Assembly (NCBI GenBank): GCA_947589185.1 | Contig: CANQCK010000008.1 | Coordinates: forward strand, 1-64,000 | Direction of reading: 5' to 3' | Source of the DNA: an uncultured Clostridia bacterium | GTDB taxonomy: Bacteria; Bacillota; Clostridia; Oscillospirales; Ruminococcaceae | Length of the DNA: 64,000 bases | In this document: positions 37,049 to 45,425 of the stretch, one piece after another | How the letters are laid out: each line of letters starts with the position of its first letter | Numbering within the stretch: position 1 is the stretch's first letter | Translations under genes and position numbers: made by a program | The notes under the pieces: generated by a model | The model's input: the letters and a program-made list of their open reading frames with translations, nothing else | What the model was told of the DNA's origin: nothing | Databases searched by the model: none

Positions 37049-37690
37049 ATGAAAACAAAGATTTTAATTATGGCTGTATTAATGTCAATAATGGCAGTTA
37101 TGGCAGGGTGCGGCGAAAAAGATAAAACTTCATCTGATGTATCAAGCGATACTACTCAGCTGTCAGAGAGCATTGCTGATACAAGCAACACTGAGCAATC
37201 TGAAAGCACAACAAGCTCACAGAGTACAAAAGCTGCAAACACTTCGATTTCAGAAGATGATGCAAAAAATATAGCGTTAAAAGACGCAAATGTATCCGAG
37301 TCTGATATTACAGGTATGAGAATAAAACAGAAAATTGATGACGGCATATCGGTATATGAAGTAGATTTCTATGTAAGCAATAAAGAATACGAATATGAGA
37401 TTTCGGCTGAGGACGGAAGTATTAGAAGCAAGGATGCAGATATAGATAACGATTTCGGTTCTGCGGCACAAAGTAAAGCAGGCGTGTCTTTAGATGACGC
37501 GAAGAAAACAGCATTGAGTAAGGTAAAAGGAGCGACAGAAAAAGATATTCGTATTCATTCTGAATACGACGACGGCAGACAGATCTATGAAGGCTCTATA
37601 GTTTACAACGAAATGGAATATGATTTTGAAATAGACAGCGAAACGGGGAAAATCCTGTCGTGGGAATCAGAATCTATTTATGATGATTAA
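37049..37690 (+). CDS. lipoprotein with two PepSY-like domains
   Basis: A 213-residue exported lipoprotein. A short signal peptide ends in the lipobox VMAGC with Cys21 as the lipidated residue. A Ser/Thr-rich tether (about 22-70) is followed by two PepSY-like repeats (about 70-135 and 148-210). Each has the pattern DDAKxIALxxA...Ihxx...DDGxxxYEhxhhxxxxEYEYEIdAxxG. PepSY domains are often protease-inhibitory or regulatory modules at the cell surface. The SD GGAGG is 9 nt before the ATG. Strong terminators on both sides make it monocistronic. Confidence 0.85.
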   Translation: MKTKILIMAVLMSIMAVMAGCGEKDKTSSDVSSDTTQLSESIADTSNTEQSESTTSSQSTKAANTSISEDDAKNIALKDANVSESDITGMRIKQKIDDGISVYEVDFYVSNKEYEYEISAEDGSIRSKDADIDNDFGSAAQSKAGVSLDDAKKTALSKVKGATEKDIRIHSEYDDGRQIYEGSIVYNEMEYDFEIDSETGKILSWESESIYDD

Positions 37691-37708
37691 AAGTTGACGT
37701 ATAAACAG

Positions 37709-37741
37709 AAAAGCACCTATCCGAATTGGGTAGGTGCTTTT
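37709..37741. terminator. bidirectional terminator
   Basis: A perfect 14-bp stem (37709-37722 with 37728-37741) with A- and T-run flanks lies between the converging lipoprotein and ricT genes. Confidence 0.88.
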
Positions 37742-37761
37742 AGCTTGTAAAGAATTGAGTT

Positions 37762-38625
37762 TTATTTATCTTCGAGGTCTTTAAGTTCTTTTAATTCTTC
37801 ATTATTGATTTTATTGTTTCCGTCTTTTATTACCTTGATTTCGTCTTTTGTATAAGTGTTGACGGCTTCAGTATCTGAATTTTTCACTCTCATTTTCCCT
37901 GTAAGAATATTAATATCAACAACATTTCCTTTTCCGTCGGGAGTTTCTACAACAGCTCCCATTTTCGGAAGTCCTTTAATAAGCTCTTCATATCCGTCCT
38001 GTTCATATTTCAAACAGCACATAAGCCTTCCGCAGGTTCCTGAGATTTTAGTAGGATTTAAAGACAGGCTTTGATCCTTCGCCATTTTGATAGATACCGG
38101 CTGGAAATCTCCCAAGAATGATTTACAGCAAAACGGTCTTCCGCATATACCGAGACCGCCCAGCATTTTAGCTTCGTCACGAACGCCTATTTGCCTGAGT
38201 TCAATCCTGGTTCTGAAAACTGACGCTAGGTCCTTTACCAACTCTCTGAAATCAACTCTGTTTTCAGATGTGAAATAGAAAAGCAGTTTATTGTTGTCAA
38301 AGGTACATTCAACGTCAACGAGCTTCATATTAAGACCGTGCTTTGCGATTTTTTCTTCGCATATCTTGAATGCTTCCGCTTCGTTCTTTTTGTTCTGCTC
38401 TATTTTATCTAGGTCTTTTTTTGTAGCGATTCGTATTATATCTTTAAGCGGTGCAGTGAGTTCTTTTTCGCTGATTTCTCTGTTGCTAAGAACAACCTCT
38501 CCGCATTCAACTCCTCTTGATGTTTCTACAATTACTTTTTCACCCACATCCAACTTATTTTTTGCAGGGGAAAAGTAGTATATTTTTCCCACGCTCTTAA
38601 AGCGAACGCCAATAATTTCAGCCAT
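37762..38625 (-). CDS. ricT: PSP1-domain protein RicT (YaaT)
   Basis: A 287-residue protein of the family that, in Bacillus, forms the Ric (Y) complex which binds an iron-sulfur cluster and stimulates RNase Y processing and phosphorelay steps. The conserved cysteines are visible at 161, 166, 167, 198, 203 and 204 (CGRPFCC and TCGRLMCC). The PSP1 C-terminal domain surrounds them. It follows holB by 36 bp, the usual neighbour in Firmicutes. SD GGAGG. Confidence 0.9.
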   Translation of the reverse strand: MAEIIGVRFKSVGKIYYFSPAKNKLDVGEKVIVETSRGVECGEVVLSNREISEKELTAPLKDIIRIATKKDLDKIEQNKKNEAEAFKICEEKIAKHGLNMKLVDVECTFDNNKLLFYFTSENRVDFRELVKDLASVFRTRIELRQIGVRDEAKMLGGLGICGRPFCCKSFLGDFQPVSIKMAKDQSLSLNPTKISGTCGRLMCCLKYEQDGYEELIKGLPKMGAVVETPDGKGNVVDINILTGKMRVKNSDTEAVNTYTKDEIKVIKDGNNKINNEELKELKDLEDK

Positions 38626-38661
38626 ATTAAACCTCCGATATTTTTGATCAAACAGAAATTT

Positions 38662-39645
38662 CTACAAATTTTCTTTTATTTCAGAGCATAGAGAGTTAAG
38701 TGCAAGGCTTAGATTCCCGTTTGAATTTATTCTTTCTATATATTTAGTAATCAAAATATATATTCTTCGTGCTTGTGAATTAGTTATTTGTTCTGACAGC
38801 CTGACAGCTCCGCTTTTGTATGTGCTTATCAGTATTTTTTCATCGCAGCCTGCGTTATAAGACATAGCGTCACGAATGACCTCGCAAAGAAGCTTTAAGA
38901 CCATTAAGGTCATAAGCTTTGCACCGGCAAGCTCGCTGAACTCTTTAAGCATTAAGTATTCGTCGCCCGTGATCACAGCGTCTGTAATATTTTTAGTTAT
39001 AGTTACAGCGTCAACTATATCCTCGCCGTCCAAATAGCTTTTGCATTTTCCGATGTTTCCGCCAAGAATTTCAATGCTTTTTTGTATTTCTTCCGAATTA
39101 TAACCAAACTGTGCAAGTGCCTTTTCACAGGAACTTTTACTTACCTCGTGAACCGACAGAGAGATCACTCTTGAAATAATTGTAGGAAGAAGCGAAGTTC
39201 GCGACTGAGCAGTCAGTATGATAACACAGTGGTCTGGCGGCTCCTCGATCAGTTTAAGAAGTGCATTTTGTGCAGGAACAAGAGTGTTGTCCATATCGGC
39301 AATGACATATATTTTAAATCTGCCTTCGTTTGGCATAATTGGTGCATTTTCAACGATTTCACGGAGAGTATCGATTTTGTAATTTCCGCTTTTGCCGCTT
39401 GGTTCGGCATAGATGACATCAGGATGAGTTTTGTGTAAAATCATTTTGCATGATTTACATTCTCCGCAGGGAGTTCCGTTTTTTTTCTCACAGAGAAGTG
39501 CAGCAGATATATAATCAGCAGCAGTTTTTTTACCCAATCCCTTTTCGCCGCAAACAAGAAATGAGTTTACCACTTTGTCCTTGATTATCATTGAACGTAT
39601 TGTGTCTTTTAATATTTCATTTTCATAAAATGAAAAATTCTCCAT
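38662..39645 (-). CDS. holB: DNA polymerase III delta-prime subunit
   Basis: A clamp-loader subunit of 327 residues. The N-terminal AAA+ domain has GEKGLGKKT (33-41) and the zinc module with Cys52, Cys60, Cys63 and Cys66. SRT follows at the sensor region (QSRTSLLPTIISR). The P-loop is close to a working Walker A, as in several Firmicute delta-prime proteins. It is upstream of ricT in the same operon. Confidence 0.85.
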   Translation of the reverse strand: MENFSFYENEILKDTIRSMIIKDKVVNSFLVCGEKGLGKKTAADYISAALLCEKKNGTPCGECKSCKMILHKTHPDVIYAEPSGKSGNYKIDTLREIVENAPIMPNEGRFKIYVIADMDNTLVPAQNALLKLIEEPPDHCVIILTAQSRTSLLPTIISRVISLSVHEVSKSSCEKALAQFGYNSEEIQKSIEILGGNIGKCKSYLDGEDIVDAVTITKNITDAVITGDEYLMLKEFSELAGAKLMTLMVLKLLCEVIRDAMSYNAGCDEKILISTYKSGAVRLSEQITNSQARRIYILITKYIERINSNGNLSLALNSLCSEIKENL

Positions 39646-39702
39646 AACAATTACCTTTTCAAAAATTCGGTTTTTAAAAGCAATAAGGTATCTTGCCTCT
39701 AA

Positions 39703-39781
39703 GTATTAGCCTGCCGTTGTTCTAAATTATAAATTTTATAAGCTTTTCAAAGGCAGAACGCTAGCGGCAGCCCAACGCTCT
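39703..39781 (-). repeat. single diverged copy of the hairpin repeat (copy D)
   Basis: On the minus strand, TTCTGCCTTTGAAAAG is followed by a long A/T loop and AACAACGGCAGGCTAATAC. Its leading GC element is altered (GGGCTGCCGCTAGCG). It begins about 13 nt after the stop codon of the decarboxylase. Confidence 0.55.
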
Positions 39782-39793
39782 TGCTCATATAAT

Positions 39794-41173
39794 TCATTTT
39801 ACCACATTAACAGAAAAAATGCTATACCTTTTGAGTAAATTAATAGTTTTTCGGTCAAATACCTCTCCGCTGACTACCAAAGGAATGCACGGCGGGCAAA
39901 TTGATACAGAAGATGAACATATTCTTCCCAGTGCTTTTTCAATGGGAATATTTTCGGATTTGCTGAACAAAGCGTTCCTGATTGACATTTTTTTCTCGGG
40001 CTTTGTTATATTAAAAGCGGTATTTGATATATTAGAAGTTCTACTAAGCGAGCTTTTTATTTCTTTTAATGCAGACAATAGAGCATTGAAGTCGTTATCA
40101 TTATTTTCAGGTGAAATCATTAAAACCACTGATGAAATATCTGCATATTCGCAGCAGATGTTATGCTTTTCAAGCATATAGAGAAGCTCTTTGCCGTCAA
40201 TACCCAATTTATTTGTAAGTAAAACAAGCTTGAGCGGTTCGGTATGCGGGCTGTCAATTAAATCAAAGCCTATCAATTTAATTTCATTCTTTAGTGCATT
40301 GACTCTTTTACAGGTATTATTGAGCTTGTCAATGTATTCTTTGTTACTTAAAATCCGATTGCATAAATCAAGAGAAGCCAGAATCAGATAGGAGGGAGAG
40401 GTAGTTGCAAAAATCTGCATTGCTTCTTTTACATTGGCTCTGCTTTTGAATTCATCTTTTGTGTTTTTTGAAATGTGGAGATAAGCTCCTCCCGTAAGGC
40501 ACGGAAGCGTTTTATGTGCTGAATCACAGCACATATCGGCACCGAGATTTAATGGGTGAATATTGTTTGATAAAAAGTTAAGATATGCACCGTGAGCATT
40601 GTCAACAAGCAGGGGAATTTCGTATTTTTTACACACATCGGAAATGCTGTGTATATCAAGCATATTTCCAAGATAATCAGGAGTGGTAATGTAAACGGCA
40701 CTGGGAAGTTCGCTTTTTTTATAATTTGACAAAGCATTTTCAAAATCATCAGCAGACAGCCTGATTGTACATACGGAGTCAACGGCTTCACCGGGAAAGA
40801 GCCAGTCCACGTCAATGTCGATCAATGCACAGGCGTTTATAAATGATTTATGTACGTTTCTTGCTGCAAGAATTTTTTTTCGCTTACCCTTTACAGCAAG
40901 AAAAAGCATTGTTTTTAGAGCAAGTGTAGAGCCTTCGGTTGAATAAACAGTAAGAGCTGAATTGAAAAGCTGTGAAGCGTTTTTTTCACTTTCACCTATT
41001 ATTCCTCCGTCAGATGTGTTGAAAAGAAAGTCAGCACCTGAGATTTCGGTTATATCAAAAGGTGAGACAGAACTCAGTTCATCAGAACCTCTGCCTTTGT
41101 GACCCGGCATATGAAACCTGATACCGCTTTTATTTTTGTATTCAGTTAAGAAATCATAGATCGGCGTCTTCAT
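39794..41173 (-). CDS. Orn/Lys/Arg-type PLP-dependent decarboxylase
   Basis: A 459-residue fold-type I decarboxylase related to SpeA/Cad-like enzymes of Firmicutes. The start KTPIYDFLTEYKNK, FHMPGHKG and the PLP-lysine segment DSAHKTLPCLTGGAYLH are typical. The C-terminal domain ends slightly short of the usual length of about 480. Whether the substrate is arginine, lysine or ornithine cannot be told. The ATG at 41173 gives the family start; a TTG at 41179 lies nearer to the SD GGAG and is possible. Its start overlaps the stop of the sigma-like gene by 20 nt, so translation is probably coupled. Confidence 0.85.
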   Translation of the reverse strand: MKTPIYDFLTEYKNKSGIRFHMPGHKGRGSDELSSVSPFDITEISGADFLFNTSDGGIIGESEKNASQLFNSALTVYSTEGSTLALKTMLFLAVKGKRKKILAARNVHKSFINACALIDIDVDWLFPGEAVDSVCTIRLSADDFENALSNYKKSELPSAVYITTPDYLGNMLDIHSISDVCKKYEIPLLVDNAHGAYLNFLSNNIHPLNLGADMCCDSAHKTLPCLTGGAYLHISKNTKDEFKSRANVKEAMQIFATTSPSYLILASLDLCNRILSNKEYIDKLNNTCKRVNALKNEIKLIGFDLIDSPHTEPLKLVLLTNKLGIDGKELLYMLEKHNICCEYADISSVVLMISPENNDNDFNALLSALKEIKSSLSRTSNISNTAFNITKPEKKMSIRNALFSKSENIPIEKALGRICSSSVSICPPCIPLVVSGEVFDRKTINLLKRYSIFSVNVVK

Positions 41174-41480
41174 TATCAATAAAGCTCCTGAAATTGGTAT
41201 ATTTTAACCGTTCATAAATTCGGTTTTTAGCCCGCTTGATAGTTCTTGATACGGTTGATTTATTCACCTTGCACTTAAATGCTATCTCGTGGATTTTCAT
41301 ATTGTTCATATAATACATAATGATATATTGTTTCTGAGTTTTTGTCAAATCATTGTTGATGATCTCACGAAGAAACTTGATGATTTGTTTGTTGGAGGTT
41401 GAAGCGTATTTACCAAATTTAACACCCTGATCTAAATACAGAAATTCAATAGGCACTCTTTTATTTGTATACTTTTTCAT
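41154..41480 (-). CDS. sigma-70 region 4-like DNA-binding protein
   Basis: A 108-residue basic protein. Residues about 42-95 form a sigma-70 region-4-type helix-turn-helix (TKTQKQYIIMYYMNN, then IHEIAFKCKVNKSTVSRTIKRAKNRIY). There is no region 2, so it is not a complete sigma factor. It may be a transcriptional regulator or an orphan sigma fragment. The gene follows the coiled-coil gene by 35 bp and overlaps the decarboxylase. SD GGAAC is 10 nt before the ATG. Confidence 0.75.
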   Translation of the reverse strand: MKKYTNKRVPIEFLYLDQGVKFGKYASTSNKQIIKFLREIINNDLTKTQKQYIIMYYMNNMKIHEIAFKCKVNKSTVSRTIKRAKNRIYERLKYTNFRSFIDNEDADL

Positions 41481-41515
41481 TAAATAAACAGGTTCCTTTC
41501 CATTTAGATCTCAAC

Positions 41516-41746
41516 TCAGGCGTCTTTTCGGGAAATGCTGACTTCTGATTTTGGCTTAAAGTAATTTTCAATCATTCTTGCACTGAATAAAACGTCAAGA
41601 TATTCAGAATATAGTGTTTCAGAACGCTTTGAAAGAGCCTTTCTTTCATCAACATCAGTTGATTCATTTATCTTTGTTTTTAAGAATTCAATCTGTTTTT
41701 TTAAAGCGTCGGCGGTCTTCATATAAGCTCTAAATAAGTTTTCCAT
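41516..41746 (-). CDS. small coiled-coil protein
   Basis: A 76-residue, charged, helical protein with no recognised domain. Heptad-like hydrophobics run through residues 5-65. SD AAAGGAC is 8 nt before the ATG. It is the first gene of an operon with the sigma-like protein and the decarboxylase, and its promoter region carries a LexA-type box. Confidence 0.65.
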   Translation of the reverse strand: MENLFRAYMKTADALKKQIEFLKTKINESTDVDERKALSKRSETLYSEYLDVLFSARMIENYFKPKSEVSISRKDA

Positions 41747-41780
41747 AATTTTTATGTCCTTTCTTAAAAATGTAATTTAT

Positions 41781-41814
41781 ATTATACATAATTTTATGCA
41801 TAGAACAAATGTTC
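41781..41814 (-). promoter_or_regulatory. LexA (SOS) box over the -35 of the 41746 operon
   Basis: GAAC-AAAT-GTTC at 41803-41814 is a perfect match to the Firmicute SOS consensus GAAC-N4-GTTC. On the minus strand its half site TTGTTC serves as the -35 of a promoter with a 16-nt spacer and TATAAT (complement of 41781-41786). The box is about 180 bp upstream of ynzC on the other strand. Confidence 0.65.
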
Positions 41815-41922
41815 TTTTTACAATTTTTATGATATATCCAAAGATAAAATTTGTCAATACCTTTTTTGAAATTTTTTCAAAAAAATAATTTCTGGGAACT
41901 TTTTTGGACAGTTACTAAATTT

Positions 41923-41951
41923 TGCATTGATTTTTACAAAAAGATATGATA
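41923..41951 (+). promoter_or_regulatory. ynzC promoter
   Basis: TTGCAT, a 17-nt spacer and TATGAT lead to a start near 41958. Confidence 0.5.
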
Positions 41952-41993
41952 AAATAAATAAAATATTTTAATAGCTTGAGAAAGGAACAGGTA

Positions 41994-42227
41994 ATGAAAA
42001 AGGAAAAACTGGATAGGATCTCACAGCTTTACCGACTGTCAAAGGAACGCAAGCTGACAAAGGAGGAATTATCAGAGCAGAAAAAACTGAGAGACGAGTA
42101 CCGTCAGGGTTATGTAAGAAATCTCACTCAGCAGCTTGAACATACCGAGCTTTTGCGTCCTGACGGGACAAAGGTGAAGGTTTCTGACTTAAGGAGAAAA
42201 AATGAATTTGACAAAACAAAAAATTAG
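41994..42227 (+). CDS. ynzC: DUF896 (YnzC) family protein
   Basis: A 77-residue highly charged, helical protein. KLDRISQLYRLSKERKLTKEE, then EQKKLRDEYRQGYVRN are the family hallmarks. The function is unknown; in Bacillus ynzC is in an SOS-induced operon next to lexA. I choose the ATG at 41994, just after the SD, over an upstream in-frame alternative at 41976. A WYL regulator follows. Confidence 0.88.
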   Translation: MKKEKLDRISQLYRLSKERKLTKEELSEQKKLRDEYRQGYVRNLTQQLEHTELLRPDGTKVKVSDLRRKNEFDKTKN

Positions 42228-42278
42228 CGTTTGATTTTCGATTAATGACAAATTTGGTAAATGCGAGGAAAGAAAACA

Positions 42279-43292
42279 ATGGAGAAAAATTATAATCTTA
42301 TATCAAACGGCGGATTTTCGAGACAAAAGCTAAAGCTGTTGATTTTGGAGAAAATTTTGCTTAATGAAACTGACGAGGCACATTCTCTGACAGGGAAAGA
42401 GCTTATTAATAAGCTTGAGGCTTACGGAATTAAGGCAGAAAGAAAAACCATATATGACGATATAACCTCATTGCAGGAGAGCGGGCTAGACATTCTGGCG
42501 GATAAAAGAGGGCATGCAAACGCTTATTATGTAGGTTCCAGAACTTTTCAGGACGAAGAGCTTTATGTTCTGGCAGACGCAGTAGCATCGTCGGTTTTTC
42601 TGACAAAGAAGAAGTCTGATGAGCTTATCGGCAAGCTTCAGACGTTGACTTCTAAATATAAAGCACAGGGGTTAAGAAGAAATGTATATGTTGCCAACCG
42701 TACAAAGACCTTCAATGAGCGAATTTATTACAATATAAATATTATCCACGAGGCAATTTTCTCAAATTATCAGATTGAGTTTAAATACTATGAATACAGC
42801 ATAGATAAAAAGGCACAGTTCCGTCACGGGGGAGAGATTTACAGTGTGTCTCCGTATCAGCTTATATGGGAAAATGATAAATACTATCTTATCTGTTACT
42901 GCAACAAGCATGAAAAGTTATGCAGATACAGAGTTGACAGAATAACAGATGTCAGGATATGTGAGGATAAAAGACGTTCGCTGACTGTTGATGAAAATGA
43001 AATAGTGAAAAGTCTGAGGGCTACATACGATATGTACGGCGGCGACAGAGAAAATGTTGAGATCGAGTTTGACAATTCGCTTATCAATGTTGTGATAGAC
43101 AGATTCGGAAGCAAGGTTTTAATTAATAAAAGGGGTGACGGAAGATTCAGCATAAATGTTGATGTTGAGATAAGCCCGACATTTTGGGGCTGGTTGTTTA
43201 CTTTCGGTATCAATGCAAGAATTTTAGGTCCTGAAAAAATTGTTAATGAGGCAAAGAAAAGGTTAAATGAAATTTCTGATTGTTACAAATAA
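42279..43292 (+). CDS. WYL-domain transcriptional regulator
   Basis: A 337-residue regulator. The N-terminal winged HTH (about 15-75: TGKELINKLEAYGIKAERKTIYDDI) and the WYL ligand-binding domain (about 150-240, including SPYQLIWENDKYYLICYC) are clear. A WCX-like C-terminus follows. WYL proteins often respond to nucleotides or DNA damage. I choose the ATG at 42279 with GAGGAAAG upstream. The neighbours are ynzC and a sirtuin. Confidence 0.85.
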   Translation: MEKNYNLISNGGFSRQKLKLLILEKILLNETDEAHSLTGKELINKLEAYGIKAERKTIYDDITSLQESGLDILADKRGHANAYYVGSRTFQDEELYVLADAVASSVFLTKKKSDELIGKLQTLTSKYKAQGLRRNVYVANRTKTFNERIYYNINIIHEAIFSNYQIEFKYYEYSIDKKAQFRHGGEIYSVSPYQLIWENDKYYLICYCNKHEKLCRYRVDRITDVRICEDKRRSLTVDENEIVKSLRATYDMYGGDRENVEIEFDNSLINVVIDRFGSKVLINKRGDGRFSINVDVEISPTFWGWLFTFGINARILGPEKIVNEAKKRLNEISDCYK

Positions 43293-43331
43293 ATTAATAC
43301 ATATTAAAACTATTCTAAGGAGGTAAATAAT

Positions 43332-44069
43332 TTGACAAACAGTTTTTATGATAAAATTAAACTTCTTCAGAAAATGATTGATGAAAGCAGTTCTATAGTA
43401 TTTTTCGGGGGTGCAGGGGTGTCAACCGAGAGCGGCATACCCGACTTCAGAAGTGTTGACGGCTTATATAATCAGAAGTTTGACTATCCACCTGAGCAGA
43501 TGCTTTCGCACACCTTTTATGTAAACAAGCCGGAGGAGTTTTTTAAATTCTACAAGGATAAAATGCTGGCTCTTGATATAAAGCCGAATCAAGCACATAA
43601 AAAGCTGGCTGAGCTTGAAGCCAAGGGTAAGCTGTCGTGCGTTATCACTCAGAATATAGACGGACTTCATCAGGCGGCAGGCAGCAAGAAGGTTTATGAA
43701 CTTCACGGTTCGGTTCACAGAAACTATTGTGAGAAATGCCATAAATTTTTCGATGCCATATATATAAAGAACAGCACAGGTATTCCGTTATGTAATGCCT
43801 GCGGAGGAAGGATAAAGCCGGACGTTGTTTTGTATGAAGAGGGGCTTGACAATAATATTATTTCCGGGGCAATAAATATGATAGACAAAGCGGATATGCT
43901 TATTATCGGAGGAACGTCATTAGTAGTTTATCCTGCGGCATCGTTGGTAAGGTATTTCAGAGGTAAAAATCTTGTTCTTATAAACAGAGATAAAACTGAT
44001 ATGGATAATAACGCTGATTTGGTTATACATGAGAAAATCGGTGAAACGTTAAGTCAGATCAGAATATAA
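43332..44069 (+). CDS. cobB: NAD-dependent protein deacylase (sirtuin)
   Basis: Removes acyl groups from lysine using NAD. The 245-residue protein has the NAD site GAGVSTESGIPDFRS (27-41), TQNIDGLHQAAG (106-117), the catalytic His125 in ELHGS, and the zinc site Cys133, Cys136, Cys154 and Cys157. The start is TTG at 43332, with AGGAGG 8 nt upstream. It precedes ruvX by 20 bp. Confidence 0.93.
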   Translation: MTNSFYDKIKLLQKMIDESSSIVFFGGAGVSTESGIPDFRSVDGLYNQKFDYPPEQMLSHTFYVNKPEEFFKFYKDKMLALDIKPNQAHKKLAELEAKGKLSCVITQNIDGLHQAAGSKKVYELHGSVHRNYCEKCHKFFDAIYIKNSTGIPLCNACGGRIKPDVVLYEEGLDNNIISGAINMIDKADMLIIGGTSLVVYPAASLVRYFRGKNLVLINRDKTDMDNNADLVIHEKIGETLSQIRI

Positions 44070-44089
44070 ATATCTTTAAGGAGAAATAT

Positions 44090-44524
44090 ATGAAAATTAT
44101 GGCTGTAGATTTAGGCGATGCAAGAACAGGTCTTGCTGTTTGCGACAGAACGGAATTTTTAGCGTCGCCTATAGGAACGATAGAAGAACGCAATTTTAAT
44201 GTACTGATTACAAAGGTAGCACATATGGCTGGTGAATACGAGGTCGGAGAAATTATTGTAGGGCTGCCACTTAATATGAACGGAAGTTATGGTCCGAGAG
44301 CAGAAAAATGCAGGCAGTTTGCTGACGCATTGAATGAGATTGTTGATGTTCCCGTGAATATGTGGGACGAGCGTTCAACTACCGTGTCGGCACATAATTT
44401 TCTAAATGAAACCAATACAAGGGGCAAAAAGAGAAAAGAGGTCATAGACCAGGTGGCGGCGACTATCATTCTCGAAAGCTATCTTGATTTTAGGAGAAAG
44501 AAAAAGGAAAATGAAAATAAATAG
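44090..44524 (+). CDS. ruvX: RuvX/YqgF family pre-16S rRNA nuclease
   Basis: A 144-residue RNase-H-like protein implicated in 16S rRNA 5' maturation and once proposed as a Holliday-junction resolvase. MAVDLGDARTGLAVCD, VGLPLNMNGSYGPRAEKC, DERSTTVSA and the late Asp in DQVAATIILESYL are the conserved acidic and basic segments. SD AAGGAG is 6 nt before the ATG. Confidence 0.93.
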   Translation: MKIMAVDLGDARTGLAVCDRTEFLASPIGTIEERNFNVLITKVAHMAGEYEVGEIIVGLPLNMNGSYGPRAEKCRQFADALNEIVDVPVNMWDERSTTVSAHNFLNETNTRGKKRKEVIDQVAATIILESYLDFRRKKKENENK

Positions 44525-44555
44525 CAAGGCACTTATTTGTACCTTGCTTTATTTT
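44523..44555. terminator. bidirectional terminator between ruvX and the TSUP genes
   Basis: AGCAAGG (44523-44529) pairs with CCTTGCT (44542-44548), followed by a T-rich run. Confidence 0.7.
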
Positions 44556-44916
44556 GTTGTTCAGGTTTTTTAATAAGCTCTTTAATGCCAATGATTATTA
44601 TAAAAACCGAGAATATTTTTGATAAGATTTCTGATCCCAGCATACTTGCGATAAAGCTGAATAAAATAGCGGCAGCTACTCCAGTTAAAATTGACGGGAG
44701 TAGTTTTTTCCATATTATCAGCTTTGATTTTGTATGAAGTATTATAGAGATTAAGGCTATGGGAATAAAGAAAATAAGATTTATTCCCTGTGCCTCAAGC
44801 TGACTCATTTGCGTAAAAATCGCAAGGTAAATAATAAGCACCATTCCGCCGCCTAATCCGAGAGAAGCTATAAACCCACTGAGAAATGAAACAATGGCAA
44901 TAACAAAAATACTCAT
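44533..44916 (-). CDS. half-length TSUP (TauE/SafE-like) permease, second half
   Basis: A 127-residue protein with four hydrophobic segments. It resembles one half of a TauE/SafE-family permease, with the family's Gly-rich turn (SLGLGGGMVLIIYL). Its ATG overlaps the stop codon of the upstream half by 4 nt (ATGA type), so both halves are made together and probably assemble into one transporter. The substrate is unknown; family members move sulfite, sulfonates or other organic anions. Confidence 0.78.
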   Translation of the reverse strand: MSIFVIAIVSFLSGFIASLGLGGGMVLIIYLAIFTQMSQLEAQGINLIFFIPIALISIILHTKSKLIIWKKLLPSILTGVAAAILFSFIASMLGSEILSKIFSVFIIIIGIKELIKKPEQQNKARYK

Positions 44917-45296
44917 AACATCAACATCCTGATCCCGGAAATTATCAGAATAATTCCGAATATTTTTTTAAGTATTTTATTTGAGATTTTTTTTAAAAGC
45001 CAGCTTCCGGCGATTGCTCCTAACAGACCTAAAGGTATGAATTTAAGTGCAAGGGAGTAGTTTATATGACCTTTAAGCGAATAGACAAAAGTGCTTACAA
45101 CAGACAGCGGAAGAGTTATTGCAATTGATGAAGCATGAGCTTTTTTTGCTTCAAGACCAGTGTTTTCCAGAAGCGGAACGCTTAACATTCCTCCGCCTGA
45201 GCCAAAAAGTCCGTTGGCTATTCCGGTAACTCCGCCTACAATATAGTAGTATGCTTTACTGTGTTTTAAATTTTTCAGTTTGTTTTTAATTCTCAT
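44913..45296 (-). CDS. half-length TSUP (TauE/SafE-like) permease, first half
   Basis: A 127-residue protein with four hydrophobic segments and the matching Gly-rich turn GLFGSGGGMLSVPLL. Start taken at the ATG at 45296 (MRIKNKLKN), though the SD is weak; a longer frame starts upstream at a TTG. Together with the following gene it covers a whole TSUP permease. Confidence 0.75.
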   Translation of the reverse strand: MRIKNKLKNLKHSKAYYYIVGGVTGIANGLFGSGGGMLSVPLLENTGLEAKKAHASSIAITLPLSVVSTFVYSLKGHINYSLALKFIPLGLLGAIAGSWLLKKISNKILKKIFGIILIISGIRMLML

Positions 45297-45425
45297 ACAG
45301 CTATTATTTTCTTTATAATAAAATATATACAATCATTCTTTTTTTGTAAAATTATTTACAAATGACTGCTGATGATTTATAATAAAAAAAAGCCGTGTTT
45401 TGCTTTTAATAAGGAGGTCGTATTA

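Noticed and set aside
44533-45296. TSUP pair as a frameshifted pseudogene
   Set aside because: Each half has its own start, and the overlap is of the ATGA coupling type; both frames are complete.
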